Source: UBA1494_A sp963973975 (GTDB lineage Bacteria; Bacteroidota; Bacteroidia; Flavobacteriales_E; Vicingaceae). Taken from it: 64,000 bases of DNA. The notes beneath the pieces were generated by a model. That model saw only the letters and a program-made list of their open reading frames with translations. It was not told the origin of the DNA and searched no databases. Within the stretch, counting starts at the first letter, position 1. Each line of letters begins with the position of its first letter. The stretch lies in NCBI GenBank assembly GCA_963973975.1, contig CAXBCF010000010.1, positions 40,549 through 104,548 of the forward strand. The letters are read 5' to 3'. Positions 60,329 through 64,000 of this stretch are shown here, in pieces. The position numbers and the translations under genes are program-made.

Positions 60329-61165
60329 TTGAAAGAAGTTCATAAGCTAATTGAGCAAGCCCTAGTTGAAGATATTGGAAATGGAGACCATAGTAGTTTA
60401 GCCTGTGTTCCAAAAAATAAAGTTGGAAAAGCACAACTTTTAGTTAAAGACAATGGAATTATTGCAGGATTAGAAATTACTAAAATAGTATTTGAAAAAG
60501 TTGACCCTAATTGTCAAATACATTTTTTAATTAAAGATGGCGACACGATTAAACCTGGAGATATTGCTTTTACAGTTGAAGGATCAATGCAATCCATTCT
60601 CAGGGCTGAAAGACTTTCATTAAATATCCTTCAAAGAATGAGTGGTGTTGCCTCTCACACTGCAAGACTCACCAATTTATTGAAAGGATTAAAAACAAAA
60701 ATCTTGGATACAAGAAAAACGACACCTAACTTCAGAGTTTTTGAAAAGTTAGCAGTTAAAATTGGAGGGGGAGAAAATCATCGATTTGGTTTATATGATA
60801 TGATTATGTTGAAAGATAACCACATTGACTATGCAGGTGGAATTAATGTTGCGATTAAAAAAACACATGAATACCTTAAAAAAAACAACCTTAATTTAAA
60901 AATTGAAGTTGAAGCTAGAGATTTAAAAGAAGTAAACGAAATTTTATCATCCAAAAAGGTTGATCGAATAATGTTAGACAACTTTAATTATGAAGATTTA
61001 AAAACTGCTGTAGCTCTTATCAATAAACGTTCAGAAACAGAAGCTTCAGGAGGCATTACTGAAAAAACAATTCGAAAATATGCTGAATGTGGAGTTGATT
61101 TTATAAGTGTTGGAGCTTTAACCCACCAAATTAAAAGTTTAGATTTAAGTTTAAAAGCCATTTGA
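60329..61165 (+). CDS. nadC: Nicotinate-nucleotide pyrophosphorylase (carboxylating), TTG start
   Basis: Converts quinolinate and PRPP to nicotinate mononucleotide in de novo NAD synthesis. Motifs: EDIGNGDHSS (15-24), RAERLSLNILQRMSGVA, TRKTTPNFRVFEKLAVKIGGG (substrate loop), LKDNHI, EVEARDL, DRIMLDNF and GVDFISVGALTH. The length of 278 is standard. The first in-frame ATG would be far inside the domain, so the TTG at 60329 is the likely start, 5 bp after the DUF4783 stop. The last base is shared with the ATG of the YihY gene (TGATG). Confidence 0.94.
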   Translation: MKEVHKLIEQALVEDIGNGDHSSLACVPKNKVGKAQLLVKDNGIIAGLEITKIVFEKVDPNCQIHFLIKDGDTIKPGDIAFTVEGSMQSILRAERLSLNILQRMSGVASHTARLTNLLKGLKTKILDTRKTTPNFRVFEKLAVKIGGGENHRFGLYDMIMLKDNHIDYAGGINVAIKKTHEYLKKNNLNLKIEVEARDLKEVNEILSSKKVDRIMLDNFNYEDLKTAVALINKRSETEASGGITEKTIRKYAECGVDFISVGALTHQIKSLDLSLKAI

Positions 61166-62121
61166 TGTTCGAGGAATTAAAATCAAAAATATTTAACTCT
61201 AGACTAATAAGAAAGATTATTGTGCTTTCTAAAAAAACAGTTTTGCCTGGTTTTGATAAATTACCTGTTTATTACGTTGCTAAATTTTTTATTTTAGGAA
61301 TTAAAAAAGGCTTGATAGATACTAAAGCATCTTCTATTGCATTCAAGTTTTTTTTAGCAATATTTCCTGCAATTATTTTCCTTTTAACGTTAATTCCGTA
61401 TTTCCCTGTAGATAACTTTAGAGAAGATTTACTTGAAATTTTAGCAGACTTATTGCCCGAATCCGCCTATTTATTTGCTGAAGAATCGATTGTAAATATG
61501 GTCACAAAAACCGATGGAGGATTGCTTTCAATCGGTTTTATTTTTGCTTTATACCTTGCAACAAATGGTATTGACGGGATGTTGGCAGCATTTAAAGAAA
61601 GTTATAATGTCAACATTGAAAGAAGTGCATTCAAACAAAAAATGCTCTCTGTTTCACTACTCTTTATACTAACATTACTTGTTATTATTTCTCTTGGTGC
61701 TATTGCTCTTTCTCAATATTTGGTATACTTTATTTTTGATGAGGGAACTTTAGCATTTTACGCTGTGAGTATTGGTAAATGGATCATCGTTGCAGCATTA
61801 TGTTTTTTTGGGATCTCTTTTATATATTACCTCGGAGGAAATAGAAAAATGAAATGGCGCTTTTTTTCCGCAGGCTCAACTCTAGCGACTGTTTTAGTAT
61901 TAATTGTATCCTTAGGTTTTGGTTACTATGTCGATAACTTTGCGAATTACAATAAAATATACGGTTCTATTGGAACAATTATCATCCTCATGCTGTGGTT
62001 CTATTTTAATTCATTTGTTTTATTATTGGGTTTTGAATTAAATGCAAGTATTCAACATGCAGGTGGTTCTATAGAAAAGATTGAAGAAAAAATTGATTCT
62101 GAAGCACTAATTCCTTATTAA
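61165..62121 (+). CDS. YihY/BrkB-family inner-membrane protein
   Basis: 318 residues with six hydrophobic segments. ASSIAFKFFLAIFPAIIFLLTL (first helix with the conserved Pro), YLATNGIDGMLAAFKESYNV, the GSIGTIIILMLWFYFNSFVLLLGFELNA ending and YYLGGNRKMKWRFFSAGS identify the YihY/BrkB family (once annotated as RNase BN). The function is unproven; transport or envelope roles are suggested. It starts on the ATG overlapping the nadC stop (a TTG just upstream is less likely). Its 3' end overlaps the convergent GT9 gene by 15 bp. Confidence 0.88.
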   Translation: MFEELKSKIFNSRLIRKIIVLSKKTVLPGFDKLPVYYVAKFFILGIKKGLIDTKASSIAFKFFLAIFPAIIFLLTLIPYFPVDNFREDLLEILADLLPESAYLFAEESIVNMVTKTDGGLLSIGFIFALYLATNGIDGMLAAFKESYNVNIERSAFKQKMLSVSLLFILTLLVIISLGAIALSQYLVYFIFDEGTLAFYAVSIGKWIIVAALCFFGISFIYYLGGNRKMKWRFFSAGSTLATVLVLIVSLGFGYYVDNFANYNKIYGSIGTIIILMLWFYFNSFVLLLGFELNASIQHAGGSIEKIEEKIDSEALIPY

Positions 62122-63156
62122 TTTTTTTTTAATTTTTTCTAGAATTAAATCAGGCTCAATACTTTCAGCGATAGCTTCATGCTCTTTTAGCTCCTTTTTG
62201 CCAAAAATTGAATTTGGTAAATAATTAAATTCATTTAAATTAGGGAGAAATTGCAGTTTACTCGTTTGTTTAAATGGAGCAAAGCCTGCATAGGGGTGAG
62301 TACCCATCCATATTGTTAAAACATCTACTCCAAAAATTGCAGCTAAATGCCCGTTGCCACTGTCCATTGAAATCATCATAGTAAGATTTGAAATAAGTGT
62401 TAACTCATCTTTGAAACTTAATTTTCCTGCTATTGAAACTATATTTGGATGAGAATTGGCGATTTCTTCTAAGCGCTCAACTTCATTCTCCCCTCCTCCA
62501 AACAATACTAGTTGGCAATCTACTTCTTCTTCTATTCGCGAGATAATACTATTCATTTTTGAAATTGGATATTGTTTACTTTTATGAGCTGCAAAAGGTG
62601 CAATTCCAATTACGTTTTTTGAAAAGTCTATCTTATATGAAGTAAGTATTTCTTTTGATAGGGGTAATTTCTTTTTTGATATCGGCAAACTTAAATCAAC
62701 TTGATAACCTAATTCTTGAAAGACATCCGCATATCGCTCATGAGCTGTTTTTAGTGGTTTAAAAACTTTATTTTTTCTTCGAATTAATTTTCGTTTTTCA
62801 TTTCTCCCCTTATCAATATGTCTTGATTTAATTCCATGAAAAAGTAGAAATAAACACAAAATACGAGTTCGTAAAACATGGTGCAAATCCGCAACACAGT
62901 CAAAATTTAAAGTAATTAGTTCATTTGCAAGTCTCCAAATGCCTGAAATTCCCTTATGCTTTCCATGAATATCAGCGGTTATAACTTGAGTGCGAGGCAA
63001 ACCATCAAATAATGGTCTAAAAAAAGCTTTGGTTAAAACAGTTATTTTGAGTTCAGAATTGCTAATCAATAACCGTTCTATAACAGGAATTGTCATTGCC
63101 ACGTCTCCCATTGCAGAAATTCTAATTACAAGTATGTGGCTAGGCTTGGAAGACAT
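62107..63156 (-). CDS. Family 9 glycosyltransferase (heptosyltransferase-like)
   Basis: 349 residues of the ADP-heptose:LPS heptosyltransferase fold. The N-terminus ILVIRISAMGDVAMTIPVIERL has the acceptor-loop Asp of GT9 enzymes; ADLHHVLRTRIL, IGIAPFAAHKSKQYP, LFGGGENE and SMDSGNGHLAAIFGVDVLTIWMGTHP are the donor-site motifs. It probably adds a sugar to the LPS core at the inner membrane. It overlaps the upstream DUF4254 gene by 1 bp, a pairing that is common in Bacteroidota, and converges on the YihY gene with a 15-bp overlap. Confidence 0.9.
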   Translation of the reverse strand: MSSKPSHILVIRISAMGDVAMTIPVIERLLISNSELKITVLTKAFFRPLFDGLPRTQVITADIHGKHKGISGIWRLANELITLNFDCVADLHHVLRTRILCLFLLFHGIKSRHIDKGRNEKRKLIRRKNKVFKPLKTAHERYADVFQELGYQVDLSLPISKKKLPLSKEILTSYKIDFSKNVIGIAPFAAHKSKQYPISKMNSIISRIEEEVDCQLVLFGGGENEVERLEEIANSHPNIVSIAGKLSFKDELTLISNLTMMISMDSGNGHLAAIFGVDVLTIWMGTHPYAGFAPFKQTSKLQFLPNLNEFNYLPNSIFGKKELKEHEAIAESIEPDLILEKIKKKLIRN

Positions 63157-63767
63157 TATTTTCTCATTCGAAGAACAGGATTCATTTCTTCATCATTGTA
63201 CATCTTCATCTGCTTGTATACCTTCATGTATTTTTCTCCACTAGAAATATCTTCGAGAAGTTGGTCAATTGCAGTGGATAAATCTGTTCGCTGTTCTAGT
63301 AAAACAGCTAATTTATCTTTACTTTTTTGGTGATAATTAGGGTTGGTATCTTTTCTTTCAACCTCCTGATTCATGTGGTAAATTTTTAAAGCGAGAATTG
63401 ATAAACGGTCAATTCCCCAAGCTGGACTTTCAGTATTAATTTTAGCATTCGACTTAACTATTATTTCTTTGAATTTATTTAAAAAGTAACTATCAATAAA
63501 TTCAACCATATCAGTTCTGTCTTGGTTTGAAGCATCAATTTTTCGTTTAAGTTCTAATGCAGCCGATGGTTCAATGTTAGGATCTCGGATAATGTCTTCA
63601 TAATGCCACTGAACAGTGTCTATCCAACACTTTCTATATAAAAGATGCTCAATTAATTGATTTTCTTTAGAGTATGGGTTTTCAAATAACTGATTAACAT
63701 CATCTTTTAGGTGATAATATTCAATAACTTCTTTAAAAATTTTATTTGCTTGTGATGAAAAACTCAT
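63156..63767 (-). CDS. DUF4254 family protein
   Basis: A 203-residue all-helical soluble protein without signal peptide: WHYEDIIRDPNIEPSAALELKRKID, SNQDRTDMVEFID, WGIDRLSILALKIYHM and LLEQRTDLSTAIDQLLEDI. These conserved polar helices match the DUF4254 family. Its ATG is 41 bp from the PurF stop, and its stop overlaps the GT9 start by 1 bp, so it probably works with or alongside the heptosyltransferase. The function is unknown. Confidence 0.82.
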   Translation of the reverse strand: MSFSSQANKIFKEVIEYYHLKDDVNQLFENPYSKENQLIEHLLYRKCWIDTVQWHYEDIIRDPNIEPSAALELKRKIDASNQDRTDMVEFIDSYFLNKFKEIIVKSNAKINTESPAWGIDRLSILALKIYHMNQEVERKDTNPNYHQKSKDKLAVLLEQRTDLSTAIDQLLEDISSGEKYMKVYKQMKMYNDEEMNPVLRMRK

Positions 63768-63808
63768 GCTTAATCTTTTAAATAGTCAATTTAAATAATT
63801 GTTTTGTG

Positions 63809-64000
63809 CTAATAGGCACGTTCATTTTTCCCTTCAAAATAATTGATAAAGCTCTTGTTTACCACTTTATTACCTCCTGGTGTTGGATAATCTCCAGTAA
63901 AATACCAGTCACCTTTATGATTCGGAATTGCGGCATGAAGCCCGCTAATGGTTTGATAAACAATATCAACTTCGGCATTAATGTCAGTTGGTCGAAGTAA
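63809..64000 (-). CDS. purF: C-terminal end of probable amidophosphoribosyltransferase (5' part outside window)
   Basis: The last 63 residues of a protein read leftwards from the window edge, ending YFEGKNERAY. GDWYFTGDYPTPGGNKVVN and the preceding IVYQTISGLHAAIP match, from memory, the C-terminus of the long Bacteroidota PurF-type enzymes, which carry out the first step of purine synthesis (PRPP plus glutamine). The glutaminase and PRPP-binding domains are not visible, so the call rests on the tail only. The frame is open from 64000 to the TAG at 63809-63811. Confidence 0.65.
   Translation of the reverse strand, partial: LLRPTDINAEVDIVYQTISGLHAAIPNHKGDWYFTGDYPTPGGNKVVNKSFINYFEGKNERAY

Overview
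The window is chromosomal DNA of a low-GC member of the Bacteroidota, most likely a Flavobacteriales-type marine or aquatic bacterium. The evidence is: several secreted proteins ending in type IX secretion (T9SS) C-terminal sorting domains; TAnnTTTG-type -7 promoter boxes and almost no Shine-Dalgarno sequences; a fused E1 alpha/beta 2-oxoacid dehydrogenase; a carbamoyl-phosphate synthase large subunit without its C-terminal regulatory domain; and lineage-typical DUF4834, DUF4783 and DUF4254 proteins. Assignments come from reading motifs and from family knowledge; no database search was run.

Layout. 1-5.6 kb: 5' part of pyrD, an XRE regulator with a set of 14-bp inverted repeats upstream, and two large paralogous T9SS beta-propeller proteins placed tail to tail. 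5.6-12 kb: an operon of a lipoprotein, a small secreted protein and a 1021-residue ABC transporter, then a sodium:solute symporter. 12-23.4 kb: housekeeping genes (RlmL-like rRNA methyltransferase, dapF, HtrA protease, long-form GAPDH, CrtC-like lipoprotein, ABC-F ATPase, pckA, lplA), several with clear intrinsic terminators. 23.5-30.3 kb: a restriction-modification island with a control protein, two large adenine methyltransferases and a convergent PLD-family (BfiI/NgoFVII-like) nuclease. A strong hairpin marks its left edge. 30.5-34.3 kb: E1 fusion, a 49-residue FeoB-associated-type protein, a conserved membrane protein and a lipid kinase.

34.5-53.5 kb is a surface-glycan region. A plus-strand block makes and transfers a CMP-activated nonulosonic (sialic-like) acid: cytidylyltransferase, Gfo/Idh oxidoreductase, SDR, glycosyltransferase, NeuB, NeuD, a TIM-barrel isomerase and a CBS-aminotransferase fusion. 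It is interrupted by a T9SS protein gene. A convergent minus-strand operon (carB, DUF4834, yfhO, GT4, wecB, MBOAT, SGNH) faces it. Between the two blocks a HicAB toxin-antitoxin module sits inside a duplication of the aminotransferase 3' end, which records a recombination event.

56.4-64 kb: a 1090-residue T9SS protein, then DUF4783-nadC-YihY on the plus strand facing GT9-DUF4254 and the C-terminus of a probable PurF. No rRNA, tRNA, CRISPR array, transposase or prophage was seen.
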